A stretch of DNA of 64,000 nt from Vibrio campbellii CAIM 519 = NBRC 15631 = ATCC 25920 (GCF_002163755.1 NZ_CP015864.1:1240001-1304000); one strand, 5' to 3'. Counted from the first letter of the stretch, positions 41,664-50,719 are shown. Notes: a model not told the origin generated them from the sequence alone. Made by a program: numbers and translations.

Positions 41664-42785
41664 TTAAATCACCACAAGCTCAGCATTCAGCGCGCCTGCT
41701 TCGTTCAATGCTTGCAGAATCGACATCAGATCCGTTGGCGTTGCGCCTAAACTGTTTACGGCGTTGACGATGGTGTTCAGTTCCGTGCCCGGAGGCCAAA
41801 TAACCATTTGCGCTTGTTCTTCGTTTACTTCGATTTGGGTTTGATCCACCACTTTGGTTTCACCATCGGCAAACGCGTTCGGTTGGCTGACTTGTTGAGA
41901 TTCGGAGATTCGAACAGTCAAGTTACCGTGACTTACTGCCGCTTCACCCACTTTGACATTTTTACCGATGACGACGGTACCAGTACGTGAGTTGAAGACG
42001 ATTCGAGCTGGCTTACGACCTTCTTCCACGCTCATTTCTTCCAACATCGACATCATGGTGACACGCTGTTGAGTGTCCATTGGTGCTCGCATTTCGACGC
42101 GCGCTTTGTTGATTGCTTTCGCTACGTTTGGACCAAAGGTATTGTTGATTTCACGGGCGATGTTCTTCGCCGTTGTGAAGCTTGGTTTGCGCAGATTCAA
42201 CGTGATTTCGTCACGCTGGTTAAAATCAGTTTCGATTTCTCGCTCCAACGTTGCTCCATTAGGAATTCGGCCAGCGGTTGGTGTGTTTACTTCTACTTTA
42301 GAGCCGCTTTTACCCTCGGCGGATAAGCCCCCAACCACCACACTACCTTGAGCGATGGCATACACTTCGCCATCGATACCGCGCAGTGGCGTCAACAGTA
42401 ACGTGCCGCCACGTAAGCTTTTCGCATCGCCGATAGAAGAAACCACTACGTCCAGTGTTTGACCCGGTCCCGCCATTGGGTCAACGGATGCGGTAACACT
42501 TACGGACGCCACGTTACGTAATTTCGGGTTCATGCTGTCATCAATCTGAACACCAAATTGGCGCAGCATGTTGGTGATCGATTGGGCGGTGAATTTCACT
42601 TGGTTACGGTCGCCTTGACCGGCCAAGCCCACGACTAAACCGTAACCGACCAATTGGTTTTCTCGGATGCCCTGCACATCCACCAAGTCCATAATCGGAA
42701 TTTCCACTTCGGCTTGTGAAGTGGCAGGAAGTCCCAAGGTCAGAGCCAATAGGAAAGAAGTAAAGAATGCATTAATTGGCTTCAT
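41664..42785 (-). CDS. flgI: Lateral flagellar P-ring protein FlgI
   Basis: FlgI builds the P-ring in the peptidoglycan layer. The ATG at 42785 overlaps the flgH stop (TAATG) and gives 373 residues with a Sec signal (MKPINAFFTSFLLALTLGLP then ATSQA). The mature protein has MDLVDVQGIRENQLVGYGLV, VSVTASVDPMAGPGQTLDV and ARIVFNSRTGTVVIG, all conserved. A longer frame to 42827 lies inside flgH and lacks a ribosome site. FlgA (47849-48646) is its assembly chaperone. Confidence 0.96.
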   Translation of the reverse strand: MKPINAFFTSFLLALTLGLPATSQAEVEIPIMDLVDVQGIRENQLVGYGLVVGLAGQGDRNQVKFTAQSITNMLRQFGVQIDDSMNPKLRNVASVSVTASVDPMAGPGQTLDVVVSSIGDAKSLRGGTLLLTPLRGIDGEVYAIAQGSVVVGGLSAEGKSGSKVEVNTPTAGRIPNGATLEREIETDFNQRDEITLNLRKPSFTTAKNIAREINNTFGPNVAKAINKARVEMRAPMDTQQRVTMMSMLEEMSVEEGRKPARIVFNSRTGTVVIGKNVKVGEAAVSHGNLTVRISESQQVSQPNAFADGETKVVDQTQIEVNEEQAQMVIWPPGTELNTIVNAVNSLGATPTDLMSILQALNEAGALNAELVVI

Positions 42786-43456
42786 TAGAATGGTACCCAT
42801 GGGCTGTTGAAGAACTGAGTCAGCCACCCGGCTGCGTTGCTGTCGGCTAATGCGCCGCGACCAGCGTAGGTAATGCGAGCATCCGCGATACGTTGAGAAG
42901 AGACTTGGTTGCTGCGGCTGATATCATCCACGCGCACTATGCCTGTTAGGCGAATAAACTCGTCGCCTTGGTTAAGTCGAAGCCACTTTTCACCGCTAAT
43001 GCGAAGCACGCCATTTGGCAGTACCTCATGTACCGTCACGGTGATCGCACCTTGTAATTTGTTACCTTGCGAGCTGGATGCGCTGCCATCAAAGCTGCGA
43101 GTGCCATCGACACTCACACCTAGCTCATCAATGGTTTTGGTGCCAATGGTTGGCGCGGCAAAGTCTACGGTTGAGCTTTTGCCAAACTGTGTGCCCGCTT
43201 TCTTGCTTGAAGAGGTTTCTTCAGAGAGCTGCACGGTCAAAACATCACCGACTCGGTAGGCTCGGCGATCTTGAAATAACGTCATGGTGTATTGGTGACG
43301 ATAAAGGCTGCCGGACTTGGTCTCTGGCAAGGTGTAATCCAACACTGGTGGCGCGTATTCCTCCGTGTTTGGTTCAGGCGGAATAAACTCATCACGACCT
43401 GCACATCCCACCAGCAACACGACGGCAACTGCCCAACTCTTCGAAAGCCATTTCAT
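42785..43456 (-). CDS. flgH: Lateral flagellar L-ring lipoprotein FlgH
   Basis: FlgH forms the outer-membrane L-ring. From the ATG at 43456 (AAGGAT six bases upstream) it has 223 residues. The lipoprotein signal is MKWLSKSWAVAVVLLVGC. Conserved blocks are RAYRVGDVLTVQLSEETSSS, VLRISGEKWLRLNQGDEFIR and ITYAGRGALADSNAAGWLTQ. Upstream in-frame ATG and TTG codons exist but are less well placed. It overlaps flgI by one codon end. Confidence 0.95.
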   Translation of the reverse strand: MKWLSKSWAVAVVLLVGCAGRDEFIPPEPNTEEYAPPVLDYTLPETKSGSLYRHQYTMTLFQDRRAYRVGDVLTVQLSEETSSSKKAGTQFGKSSTVDFAAPTIGTKTIDELGVSVDGTRSFDGSASSSQGNKLQGAITVTVHEVLPNGVLRISGEKWLRLNQGDEFIRLTGIVRVDDISRSNQVSSQRIADARITYAGRGALADSNAAGWLTQFFNSPWVPF

Positions 43457-43488
43457 TGCTTTATCCTTCATCATCACCAATTTCTTAC

Positions 43489-44274
43489 TTACATCGACTG
43501 CGCGACAAACTTCAGCATGTCGTCTGCGGCAGAAACCACTTTGGCGTTCATCTCGTACGCGCGTTGAGTGGTGATCATGTCGACCATCTCTTCCACTACC
43601 TGCACGTTTGAACCTTCTAAAGCGCCCTGTTTGATGCTGCCCGCACCGTCTTCGCCCGCAATTAACTCATCAGCAGGACCACTTGCTTCTGTCTCACGGA
43701 ACAAGTTACCGCCAACGGCTTCTAGACCGGCTGGGTTGATGAACTTCGCCAGCGTGATTTGACCCAGTTGCTGCGGCGTTGGATCGTCAGCCGATGTGGT
43801 TGTTACCGTGCCATCCACACCCACAGAGAACACAATCGCGTTGTCTGGGATTTGAATTTGCGGCTCTAGTGGCAAACCTTGGCTGTTGACCATCAAACCC
43901 TCTGAGTTGATGTGGAACTGACCATTACGCGTGTACATGATCTGACCGTCAGAGTTTTCGATTTGGAAGAAGCCTTGCCCCATCACCGCTAAATCCAACT
44001 CTTGAGTGGTATTTTGTGTGTTGCCTTGGGTGAAGACTTTCTGCGTACCGACTACGCGAACACCAGAACCAAGCTGAACACCGCTTGGCAGTTCATTCAC
44101 TTGGTCGACTTGCGCGCCCGGCTGACGCTGAATGCTGTAAAACAAGTCTTCAAACACCACGCGGTCACGTTTAAAGCCGACCGTGTTAACGTTCGCTAGG
44201 TTGTTAGAGATGGCAGTCATTTTGGTATCTTGAGCTGCCATGCCCGTTTTACTTACCCATAATGCTGAATGCAT
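43489..44274 (-). CDS. flgG: Lateral distal rod protein FlgG
   Basis: FlgG (261 residues, the exact family length) forms the distal rod that spans the P and L rings. The N-terminal motif (MTAISNNLANVNTVGFKRDR) and the C-terminal block (SNVQVVEEMVDMITTQRAYE, MNAKVVSAADDMLKFV) are conserved. It is followed at 32 bp by flgH. Confidence 0.97.
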   Translation of the reverse strand: MHSALWVSKTGMAAQDTKMTAISNNLANVNTVGFKRDRVVFEDLFYSIQRQPGAQVDQVNELPSGVQLGSGVRVVGTQKVFTQGNTQNTTQELDLAVMGQGFFQIENSDGQIMYTRNGQFHINSEGLMVNSQGLPLEPQIQIPDNAIVFSVGVDGTVTTTSADDPTPQQLGQITLAKFINPAGLEAVGGNLFRETEASGPADELIAGEDGAGSIKQGALEGSNVQVVEEMVDMITTQRAYEMNAKVVSAADDMLKFVAQSM

Positions 44275-44313
44275 TGGTTATCTCCTTTGGACGAGAATCC
44301 CTTGGTGAGAGGG

Positions 44314-45045
44314 TTATCTCGCCGCCATCAATTTGTTTCCGGCTTGCGCCAAGGTTTCTGCGGTTTTCATCATGCGAACTTGCATTTCGAAGTTACGTGT
44401 CAACGACATCACGCTCAGCAACTCATCAATGGCAGACACGTTACTGCCCTCAATGTGCTCTGGAGAAAGCTGCACGGTTTCATCCGCAGGGAAAGGCACA
44501 CCATCTACGCTATGTAGCAAGCTGTCGCTCTCTTTTTGCAGTTGGTTGATTGCTGGTTTCACCATCTTCAAAGTGCCCACTTCCACTTCTGCACCACCAC
44601 CCGGAGGAATCACAGAAACACGGCCACGTTCACTGATTTCAATCTTCTGAAAATCAGGTACAACGATTGGTCCGTTTTCACCGACAACAGGGAAGCCATT
44701 GATGCTCATTGCGCCAAAGGTATCGACTTTGATGTTGCCCGCTCGGGTGTATGCTTCATTGCCAATTGGCGTTTCAACGGTAAGGTAGCCCTCGCCCATG
44801 ATCGCCACATCGAGAGGACGACCGGTTTTCATGATGTCGCCAGAATCAAAACGCGTTGCGGCTGAGTTGGTCACCACCATGGTACGGCCATCGAAGCCCG
44901 CACCTTGTAACTCAACGCTGCGAACACGTTCCATATCGGCACGGAAACCTGCGGTGTCAGCGTTCGATAAGTTGTTCGAACGTACGTGCTGAGCCTTAAG
45001 AACTCGACTCGCACCAGACGTGGCAGTAAATAACAAGCTATCCAT
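44314..45045 (-). CDS. flgF: Lateral proximal rod protein FlgF
   Basis: FlgF (243 residues) is a rod subunit. The N-terminal part (MDSLLFTATSGASRVLKAQH, VRSNNLSNADTAGFRADMER) and the C-terminal EGSNVSAIDELLSVMSLTRN are of the rod/hook type. The start is preceded by GGGAGAGTC. It lies 12 bp after flgE. Confidence 0.95.
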   Translation of the reverse strand: MDSLLFTATSGASRVLKAQHVRSNNLSNADTAGFRADMERVRSVELQGAGFDGRTMVVTNSAATRFDSGDIMKTGRPLDVAIMGEGYLTVETPIGNEAYTRAGNIKVDTFGAMSINGFPVVGENGPIVVPDFQKIEISERGRVSVIPPGGGAEVEVGTLKMVKPAINQLQKESDSLLHSVDGVPFPADETVQLSPEHIEGSNVSAIDELLSVMSLTRNFEMQVRMMKTAETLAQAGNKLMAAR

Positions 45046-45057
45046 GCGACTCTCCCA

Positions 45058-46257
45058 TTACACCGCGTTGAACAGAGCTTGAGTCAGCTTGTCATTGGTC
45101 GAAATGGTTTTCGCGTTCGCTTGGTAGTTACGCTGCGCCGTCATAAGCGCAACCAGCTCACTAGTTAAGTCAACGTTAGAGCCTTCTAGCGCACCCGGTG
45201 TTAAGTCACCCAATGTGCCTGTACCCGGAACACCCATGATTGGCGCGCCAGAGCTAAAGCTTTGTGTCCAAGCCGTGCCGCTCACTTTCGATAGACCTTG
45301 CGTGTTAGCGAAATCCGCAAGCACAACCTGACCTTGCAGCTGAGACTGGCCATTAGTGTAAGTCGCGTAAACCATGCCGTTGTCTTCCACTCGAACGCCC
45401 GCAAGCTCACCTGAGGTATAACCGTTCGGGTTGTTAGTGCTCACGCCAAACGCAGCGCCAAACTGAGTGCTGCCGTTCAAGCTGATATCAATGCTCATTG
45501 CGTTTGCGCCCGCAGCTGGGAATGCAACATTGAAAGACCCCGTTGGAGAAGCTAGCGTGCCGTCAGTATTGAATTGAACCGTTTGAGCCGTTGCTGGCGT
45601 CGTCGGTGCACCGTCGACTTCCACGTTCACTTGCCATTCGTTATCTGATGTCTTCGTGAAGTACTGAGTGACTGTGTGCGAGTTGCCAAGTGAGTCGTAC
45701 ACCTTAGTGGTGTAAGAAGAGTTGAATGAGTTTGGATCGGAAGAATCGAATGGGTAAATGGCTTGGTCAACTGCCGTTGCGCTTGCGTCGAAGTTCGCCA
45801 CAAAGTCCAGATTGTCGGTCGCTTTTGCGTTAAGTGAAGACGTAGAAACTTTGATGTCACCAACAGAGCCAGTTTGAAGGTTCGCATTGTTGTCTACGCT
45901 GTAACCTTGCAACTTGGCACCGTTATTTGCGGTCACAAAGTTGTTCTTATCAGTACCAAACACACCTGCGCGAGTATAAAGCATCTGCCCCATGTGATCT
46001 TTCGTCACGAAGAAGCCGCTGCCGTTGATCGCCAAGTCCATTGCACGGCCAGTGCCTGTCACCGAACCATTCTTATCGAAGTTCTGAGAAATCGACGCCA
46101 CTTCTACGCCGCCCGGTTGCATGCCGTTGTAAACCGCGGCAAATTCTGTGCGGCCACCTTTAAAGCCGTACGTTGATGCATTGGCAATGTTGTGGCTGAT
46201 GGTGTTTAACTCTGTGTTGGTCGCGTCCAGACCACTAAGTGCGATGTTAAAACTCAT
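45058..46257 (-). CDS. flgE: Lateral hook protein FlgE
   Basis: FlgE (399 residues) polymerises into the hook. The N-terminal (MSFNIALSGLDATNTELNTI, SHNIANASTYGFKGGRTEFA) and C-terminal (VDLTSELVALMTAQRNYQAN) rod/hook motifs flank a variable surface region with SSYTTKVYDSLGNSHTVTQY. FlgD guides its assembly and the lateral FliK sets its length. It starts 26 bp after flgD. Confidence 0.96.
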   Translation of the reverse strand: MSFNIALSGLDATNTELNTISHNIANASTYGFKGGRTEFAAVYNGMQPGGVEVASISQNFDKNGSVTGTGRAMDLAINGSGFFVTKDHMGQMLYTRAGVFGTDKNNFVTANNGAKLQGYSVDNNANLQTGSVGDIKVSTSSLNAKATDNLDFVANFDASATAVDQAIYPFDSSDPNSFNSSYTTKVYDSLGNSHTVTQYFTKTSDNEWQVNVEVDGAPTTPATAQTVQFNTDGTLASPTGSFNVAFPAAGANAMSIDISLNGSTQFGAAFGVSTNNPNGYTSGELAGVRVEDNGMVYATYTNGQSQLQGQVVLADFANTQGLSKVSGTAWTQSFSSGAPIMGVPGTGTLGDLTPGALEGSNVDLTSELVALMTAQRNYQANAKTISTNDKLTQALFNAV

Positions 46258-46283
46258 AAATAACCTCTGATTTCCTTATTTGG

Positions 46284-46970
46284 TTAAGCACCAAACTGAG
46301 TGATTTGATAGAAAGGAACGTTGCCAACGCCTTGAACATTGACCAGTGCTGCGCCACCCGAGCTAGGAATACGTACCTGCTCAACCGTGCCTGCCAGCAA
46401 AACATTTGGGCTCTTTTGCCCTTCTTGAACTTCCACCGCAACGGTGTATTTACCCGGTTTCAAACCAAGCTCTTCTGGATTGATCGAGAACTCAACGTCA
46501 CCCGCACCGTGTGCACCTAAAGGCACTTTGGTTGATTGGCCGAACTCATCTTTAACGACTAACGTCACTTGGTTCGAACCGTGTTCTAGCTCAACCTTGC
46601 CACTTTGCACGCCTTCACCAAGTTCAAATTCATTCGAAGAGACATACACGGTTTGACCAACCAAACCTGCCGTTGAAAGCACCTGCATGTTGTCGAGCAA
46701 TACCATGCTGTTTTGCATCAGCATCGACATGTTTTCAGTACTTTGAACTTGCGAAAATTGCGCTAGTTGGCTGACATACTCAGTACCATCGAGCGGGTTA
46801 AGTGGATCTTGGTTTTGAATTTGCGCCACCATGAGCGAGATAAACTCGTTTTGCAGTGACGTTGCGCTGTTCATATCCGATGGGTTGGCAGAAATGCCGC
46901 CGGTATCACCACTAGCGGTAGTGGCAACTGGTGCGTCAGAAGAGAGCGCTGTGTATTGTGCGAGACTCAT
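46284..46970 (-). CDS. flgD: Lateral hook-cap scaffold FlgD
   Basis: FlgD (228 residues) caps the growing hook and is lost later. The N-terminal signature LQNEFISLMVAQIQNQDPLN, then PLDGTEYVSQLAQFSQVQST, is strongly conserved. The C-terminal half is an Ig/FnIII-like pair. The ATG overlaps the flgC stop by one base. Confidence 0.95.
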   Translation of the reverse strand: MSLAQYTALSSDAPVATTASGDTGGISANPSDMNSATSLQNEFISLMVAQIQNQDPLNPLDGTEYVSQLAQFSQVQSTENMSMLMQNSMVLLDNMQVLSTAGLVGQTVYVSSNEFELGEGVQSGKVELEHGSNQVTLVVKDEFGQSTKVPLGAHGAGDVEFSINPEELGLKPGKYTVAVEVQEGQKSPNVLLAGTVEQVRIPSSGGAALVNVQGVGNVPFYQITQFGA

Positions 46971-47404
46971 TAATTACCCTGCCCTAATCGAAGCAGACCT
47001 TGCTGCATGCTTTTCACATTCGTCAGCACTTCCACGTTGGTTTCAAAGCTGCGCGTTGCAGACATCATGTCGGCCATCTCTGACACTACATCAATGTCTG
47101 GGTAGTACACGTAGCCTTCGTCGTTCGCTAACGGGTTGTTAGGTTCGAAGCGCTTTTCTGCCTGGCCCGCGTTCTGCACCACATCTACAATGCGCACTTC
47201 CGCATTCGGATAAACACCGTTTTCCGTCGCCATCTGCGTTTTCTGATACACAGTGGCAAACACAGGTTTCAGTGCTTTGTAGGCATCATCCGGATTGGCA
47301 GACACCGCGTCGGCGTTGGCAAGGTTACTGGCTACCGTGTTCAGACGAACGGTTTGCGCCGTCATCGCCGAGCCAGTGATCGAATAGATATCAGTAAATG
47401 ACAT
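46970..47404 (-). CDS. flgC: Lateral proximal rod protein FlgC
   Basis: FlgC (144 residues) is a proximal rod subunit. The motif AQTVRLNTVASNLANADAVS and the C-terminal GYVYYPDIDVVSEMADMMSA with TRSFETNVEVL are typical. It follows flgB by 2 bp. Confidence 0.95.
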   Translation of the reverse strand: MSFTDIYSITGSAMTAQTVRLNTVASNLANADAVSANPDDAYKALKPVFATVYQKTQMATENGVYPNAEVRIVDVVQNAGQAEKRFEPNNPLANDEGYVYYPDIDVVSEMADMMSATRSFETNVEVLTNVKSMQQGLLRLGQGN

Positions 47405-47406
47405 GT

Positions 47407-47769
47407 TTAACGTCCCTCAATCACTTTCGCCAAGCCACTGAATTTCATGTTAAGAAACGTCAGGCTGGTTTGAAAGTCCATGTTGTTTTGCGTGAACTTG
47501 GCTTGTTCAACGCCCAGTTCCACAGTGTTGCCGTCTTTGCTGTTTTGGTAAGGCACCGAATATTGCGCCTCAACCTGAAACTTCGGCACCGGTTTGTTCA
47601 CACTGCCCGCTGACATTTGATTCATCACGGTGGTGAAACTTAGGTCCTTTGCCAAGTACCCTGGGGTATCAACATTTGCTAGGTTACTGGCGAGGACTTT
47701 GGTACGCTGAACGCGAAAATTGAGTGCCTCTGGATGTACACCTAACGCATTTTCGAATGTGATCGCCAT
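47407..47769 (-). CDS. flgB: Lateral proximal rod protein FlgB
   Basis: FlgB (120 residues) is the most basal rod subunit, next to FliE. RVQRTKVLASNLANVDTPGY and NMDFQTSLTFLNMKFSGLAK match the family. AAGGAAAG precedes the ATG. It opens the leftward flgB-to-flgL operon, whose promoter lies 45-60 bp upstream. Confidence 0.95.
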   Translation of the reverse strand: MAITFENALGVHPEALNFRVQRTKVLASNLANVDTPGYLAKDLSFTTVMNQMSAGSVNKPVPKFQVEAQYSVPYQNSKDGNTVELGVEQAKFTQNNMDFQTSLTFLNMKFSGLAKVIEGR

Positions 47770-47811
47770 GCATCTTTCCTTAAAATCGGCTCGAATACAC
47801 CGAATAACAAA

Positions 47812-47826
47812 ACAAGATGCATGCCA
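47812..47826 (-). promoter_or_regulatory. Sigma-54-like promoter for the flgB-flgL operon
   Basis: On the minus strand TGGCATGCATCTTGT matches TGGCAC-N5-TTGC except for T at the sixth base and T instead of C at -12. It is correctly spaced and ends 43 bp before the flgB start. The core ATCTTG is shared with the element before fliD. Confidence 0.65.
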
Positions 47827-47848
47827 TAAAATTTAGTTATATATATCA

Positions 47849-48646
47849 ATGAATTACAAACAAGGAAGGAAGCCTCGCTTCCGGTTTACGGAAACCATTC
47901 AAACCAAGGGGAAAGGTCAATTTCCCTCAATCATGCTGCTTTGTGGTTTGGTTTTGAGTGCAAGCTCACTCAGTGTTTTAGCTACTGAGAAAAACCTCAC
48001 CGCAGACGAGTTAAAAGCCATCGTCGGCGAGCAATTTGAGCAAGAGGTGGCGCAATTGGCACACTCTCGCCAATGGAGTGCTTACCAACTCGACTATCAA
48101 ATATGGGTGCCAGGCTCTGCCAATCACCTGCCTGTTTGTGACACACCTTTGGCAATCGCAGGACGCGATAATCGGCCGTTACCTGTTGGTAATTTAAAAC
48201 GTGCGGTCAGTTGCGAAGACGTTAGCTCTCCATGGAGAATTAACGTGACCATTAAATCGACGGTGACACTTCCCGTTCTCGTTGCCACCAGTACGATTGG
48301 ACGTAATGAATCCATCTCAGCCTCGAACTTAAAAACTGAGACGCGCACAATTTCACGCCAAGACGATTTCTTCACAAAAGCAAACCAAGCCATTGGGCTT
48401 GAGACCACTCGCCGAATTCGAGCAGGTCAAATCATTGACCCAACCAACTTAAGCTCTCCACCACTGATCGAGAAAGGCAACGAAGTGATCATCATCGCCA
48501 GCAAGGATGGGTTTAGTGCCAGCACCAAGGGAGTCGCCTTAGAACAAGGCAAGAAAGGTCAGCAAATTGAGGTAGAAAACACCAGTTCTGGCAAGGTGAT
48601 ACGCGCTGTCGTAACGGGGCTCAATCAGGTGCATACCCAATTTTGA
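47849..48646 (+). CDS. flgA: Lateral P-ring assembly chaperone FlgA
   Basis: FlgA (up to 265 residues) is a periplasmic chaperone for FlgI. The SAF-type C-terminal region has VLVATSTIGRNESISASNLK and TTRRIRAGQIIDPTNLSSPP, and it ends SGKVIRAVVTGLNQVHTQF. The start is unclear. The ATG at 47849 lacks a ribosome site and gives a 28-residue basic leader before the hydrophobic signal (MLLCGLVLSASSLSVLA), which would begin at the ATG near 47933, also without a good ribosome site. It is divergent from flgB across an 80-bp region. Confidence 0.92.
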   Translation: MNYKQGRKPRFRFTETIQTKGKGQFPSIMLLCGLVLSASSLSVLATEKNLTADELKAIVGEQFEQEVAQLAHSRQWSAYQLDYQIWVPGSANHLPVCDTPLAIAGRDNRPLPVGNLKRAVSCEDVSSPWRINVTIKSTVTLPVLVATSTIGRNESISASNLKTETRTISRQDDFFTKANQAIGLETTRRIRAGQIIDPTNLSSPPLIEKGNEVIIIASKDGFSASTKGVALEQGKKGQQIEVENTSSGKVIRAVVTGLNQVHTQF

Positions 48647-48783
48647 TTTTGGACTCAGGTTATCATTTTTCGATTTAGATGCTCGTCAGCGTAGGCGAAC
48701 TTCGAGTACAAAAATAAATATTTAATGTTCATCACACCCTAGTCGCCTATTCGATTTAGAACATGATGATTGAGGACAACAGC

Positions 48784-49065
48784 ATGAAAATCGACAAGGT
48801 CGCGGGCGGTCATGTCCCACAAACTAAATTCCAGCAGGCGAGCAAAAAGCCAGTCGACACCGTCGCACAGAGCAAGATTAACGAGCCTACATTCCAAGCG
48901 AATACAGTAGCGATCGATCGCGCTCAAGCTGAAATGAAATCCTTACCAGACGTAGACATGGTGAAGGTTGAACAAATTCGTAATTCGTTAGCTCGTGGTG
49001 AACTGAATCTAGATACCCAAGCATTATCCAAAGCAGTAATGCAATTTCACACTGGTCACGAGTAA
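48784..49065 (+). CDS. flgM: Lateral anti-sigma-28 factor FlgM
   Basis: FlgM binds LafS and is pumped out through the finished hook, which releases the sigma factor. From the ATG at 48784 (TTGAGGAC upstream) it has 93 residues. The C-terminal sigma-binding half is clear (DVDMVKVEQIRNSLARGELN, LDTQALSKAVMQFHTGHE). The N-terminal half is polar and disordered, as needed for export. An ATG at 48763 is less well placed. Confidence 0.92.
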   Translation: MKIDKVAGGHVPQTKFQQASKKPVDTVAQSKINEPTFQANTVAIDRAQAEMKSLPDVDMVKVEQIRNSLARGELNLDTQALSKAVMQFHTGHE

Positions 49066-49087
49066 CGCAACGCACTAGGAGTCATGC

Positions 49088-49525
49088 ATGGCAACGACGG
49101 CATCGCAGCACATTCAGAAGTTTGTTCGCTCTATCGCTGAAGACGTCAAACTCTACCAGCAACTATCGGGGTTGATTCAACAACAAAAAGCACTGTATTT
49201 GAAGTTCGATGGTGAGGCGCTAAACGAGAATATTCAAAAACAAATGCCAATTTTGAATCAGCTTGGCCGTTCTGCAAGTGAAAGAAGCCAGCTAATGCGC
49301 AAACTCGGATTGCCTTGTAATGAGAGTGGTGTGAATCGTATTTTCAATGCCTTGCCCGCCAAGATTGGTACGCAAGCGAGAACACAATGGACGCTGTTGG
49401 GATCCTTGGTGAAACAATGCCAACAGGACAATCAGAGCAATGGCCAAAGCTCTGCAGCGTTCCAAGAGTTAGTCAGTCAACTCAAACAACCTGTGCAACA
49501 CACTTATGAAGAGCGTTCGTTCTAA
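49088..49525 (+). CDS. flgN: Lateral junction-protein chaperone FlgN
   Basis: FlgN (145 residues) chaperones FlgK and FlgL. It is a helical protein with the FlgN pattern (DVKLYQQLSGLIQQQKALYL, NENIQKQMPILNQLGRSASE, RSQLMRKLGLP). AGGAGTC precedes the ATG. It follows flgM by 22 bp and overlaps the transglycosylase gene by 20 bp. Confidence 0.9.
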   Translation: MATTASQHIQKFVRSIAEDVKLYQQLSGLIQQQKALYLKFDGEALNENIQKQMPILNQLGRSASERSQLMRKLGLPCNESGVNRIFNALPAKIGTQARTQWTLLGSLVKQCQQDNQSNGQSSAAFQELVSQLKQPVQHTYEERSF

Positions 49526-50249
49526 ACAACGATTCTCGCTTTGCCTACAGAGTCTTCCGCCATCCCGGTCGATGACTGTAGGCTTTTTTGTTTTTTGCTG
49601 GACCTTCTTGTCTCCATTGACTTTGGCCAAGCCGCACAACAAAACCATCGAGCAACAATTCCAAGTACTTGCTCCTTACCAAACACAAATTAACCAACGT
49701 CTCGATTCCGTTAGCCCGCTACTCGATCATATTTTTAAGCAGCTTAAGCAAAAATCTCTGCCCGCAAACTTTGTGCTGGTGCCGATGCTGGAATCTTCCT
49801 ACAACCCCAAAGCCGTCTCGCACGCCAATGCTGCGGGCCTCTGGCAGTTAATCCCTGCCACGGCAAAACGCTTTGGTTTGCAAGTAACGAATAGTCAGGA
49901 TGAGCGTTTTGATACCAAAGCCAGCACGAAAGCCGCATTGGCGTATTTGGCGTTTTTGTATAACAAATTTGATCAAGATATCGCGCTAACCCTTGCAGCT
50001 TATAACGCAGGCGAAGGCCGTGTCGCTAGAGCGATAAAAAAGGCTGGCAGTCGAGATTTCAAAGCACTCACATTGCCGAAAGAGACTCAGCAATACGTCA
50101 ATCGCTTTTACGCACTGGAACGTTTGGTCAGTATTCAGAAACTGCGCACCGATTCTTTCCAGCCGCTACTTTTGTTTGCGAATCATTCCTCGACCTACAC
50201 CGAACCGCTTATAGACCTTAGTCGATTACCCCCACTCGTGGAATTGTGA
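49506..50249 (+). CDS. SLT-type lytic transglycosylase of the lateral flagellar locus
   Basis: The 247-residue protein has an N-terminal hydrophobic export segment (about 23-42) and a soluble lytic transglycosylase (GH23) domain. LVPMLESSYNP holds the catalytic Glu96; AAGLWQLIPATAKRFGL and AAYNAGEGRV (164-173) complete the family motifs. It cleaves peptidoglycan without water to give anhydromuramyl ends. Overlap with flgN by 20 bp ties it to the flagellar operon. Because lateral FlgJ lacks its own hydrolase, this is the likely enzyme that opens the wall for the lateral rod, in the manner of SltF in alpha-proteobacteria. That role is an inference. Confidence 0.9.
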   Translation: MKSVRSKQRFSLCLQSLPPSRSMTVGFFVFCWTFLSPLTLAKPHNKTIEQQFQVLAPYQTQINQRLDSVSPLLDHIFKQLKQKSLPANFVLVPMLESSYNPKAVSHANAAGLWQLIPATAKRFGLQVTNSQDERFDTKASTKAALAYLAFLYNKFDQDIALTLAAYNAGEGRVARAIKKAGSRDFKALTLPKETQQYVNRFYALERLVSIQKLRTDSFQPLLLFANHSSTYTEPLIDLSRLPPLVEL

Positions 50250-50544
50250 ACATTCTCACTAAAAGCTACCAATGTCAGAAGCACGTAAAAATACAAGATC
50301 CTATTCCGCCAATTTACAAACTCGTGATCTCGATGCAAACGCGTGCATAAAAGTTACGGTAATGTATCTCAAAAATAAGAAAGAGCAGTGGTTTGCTGAT
50401 AATTTACCAACTTGCACTTGTACATTGCCTAGATATCCATCACATTACGCGTGCAAACAAAGTGAAAACCAATAGTTAGACCTATTAATCATTTACACAA
50501 CAAATATAAAACAGCTATTGTTTTCACAGATTGATACAAAAAAA
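50250..50544. other. Non-coding stretch after the flgA-flgN-transglycosylase operon
   Basis: About 295 bases with no credible gene. A 67-codon plus-strand frame (50272-50475) has no ribosome site or domain. It leads into a repeat-like segment and a terminator. Confidence 0.5.
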
Positions 50545-50583
50545 CAGAATATCGAGATGACGCTTCGCTTGCGCGTCTGGAAT
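50545..50583. repeat. Possible fragment of the intergenic inverted-repeat family
   Basis: GAGATGACGCTTCGCTT and GCGCGTCTGGAATAAG recall, in part, the arms of the element at 37473-37640 (CGTCATTCCAG, GTCTGGAATCTC). The match is short and by eye. Confidence 0.35.
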
Positions 50584-50619
50584 AAGTCCGGGTTCCGGGG
50601 GGGAGCTCGGACTTTTTTA
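50584..50619 (+). terminator. Intrinsic terminator
   Basis: AAGTCCGGG and CTCGGACTT pair (one G-T) around 13 bases and are followed by TTTT. It lies 335 bp after the transglycosylase gene and is the first clear terminator for the flgA operon. Confidence 0.75.
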
Positions 50620-50719
50620 TTGGCTGATGTTTACAAATTGAAACGTTAGAAAGCCGTTTCGTAAACGAAGACCGGAAATTTAAGAAGAGTGAAGAGTACT
50701 GTCGCCGAATAAGCGTGAA

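Noticed and set aside
50272..50475. 67-residue ORF after the transglycosylase
   Set aside because: No ribosome site, no domain, odd composition (Cys-rich end) and AT-rich surroundings; probably chance.
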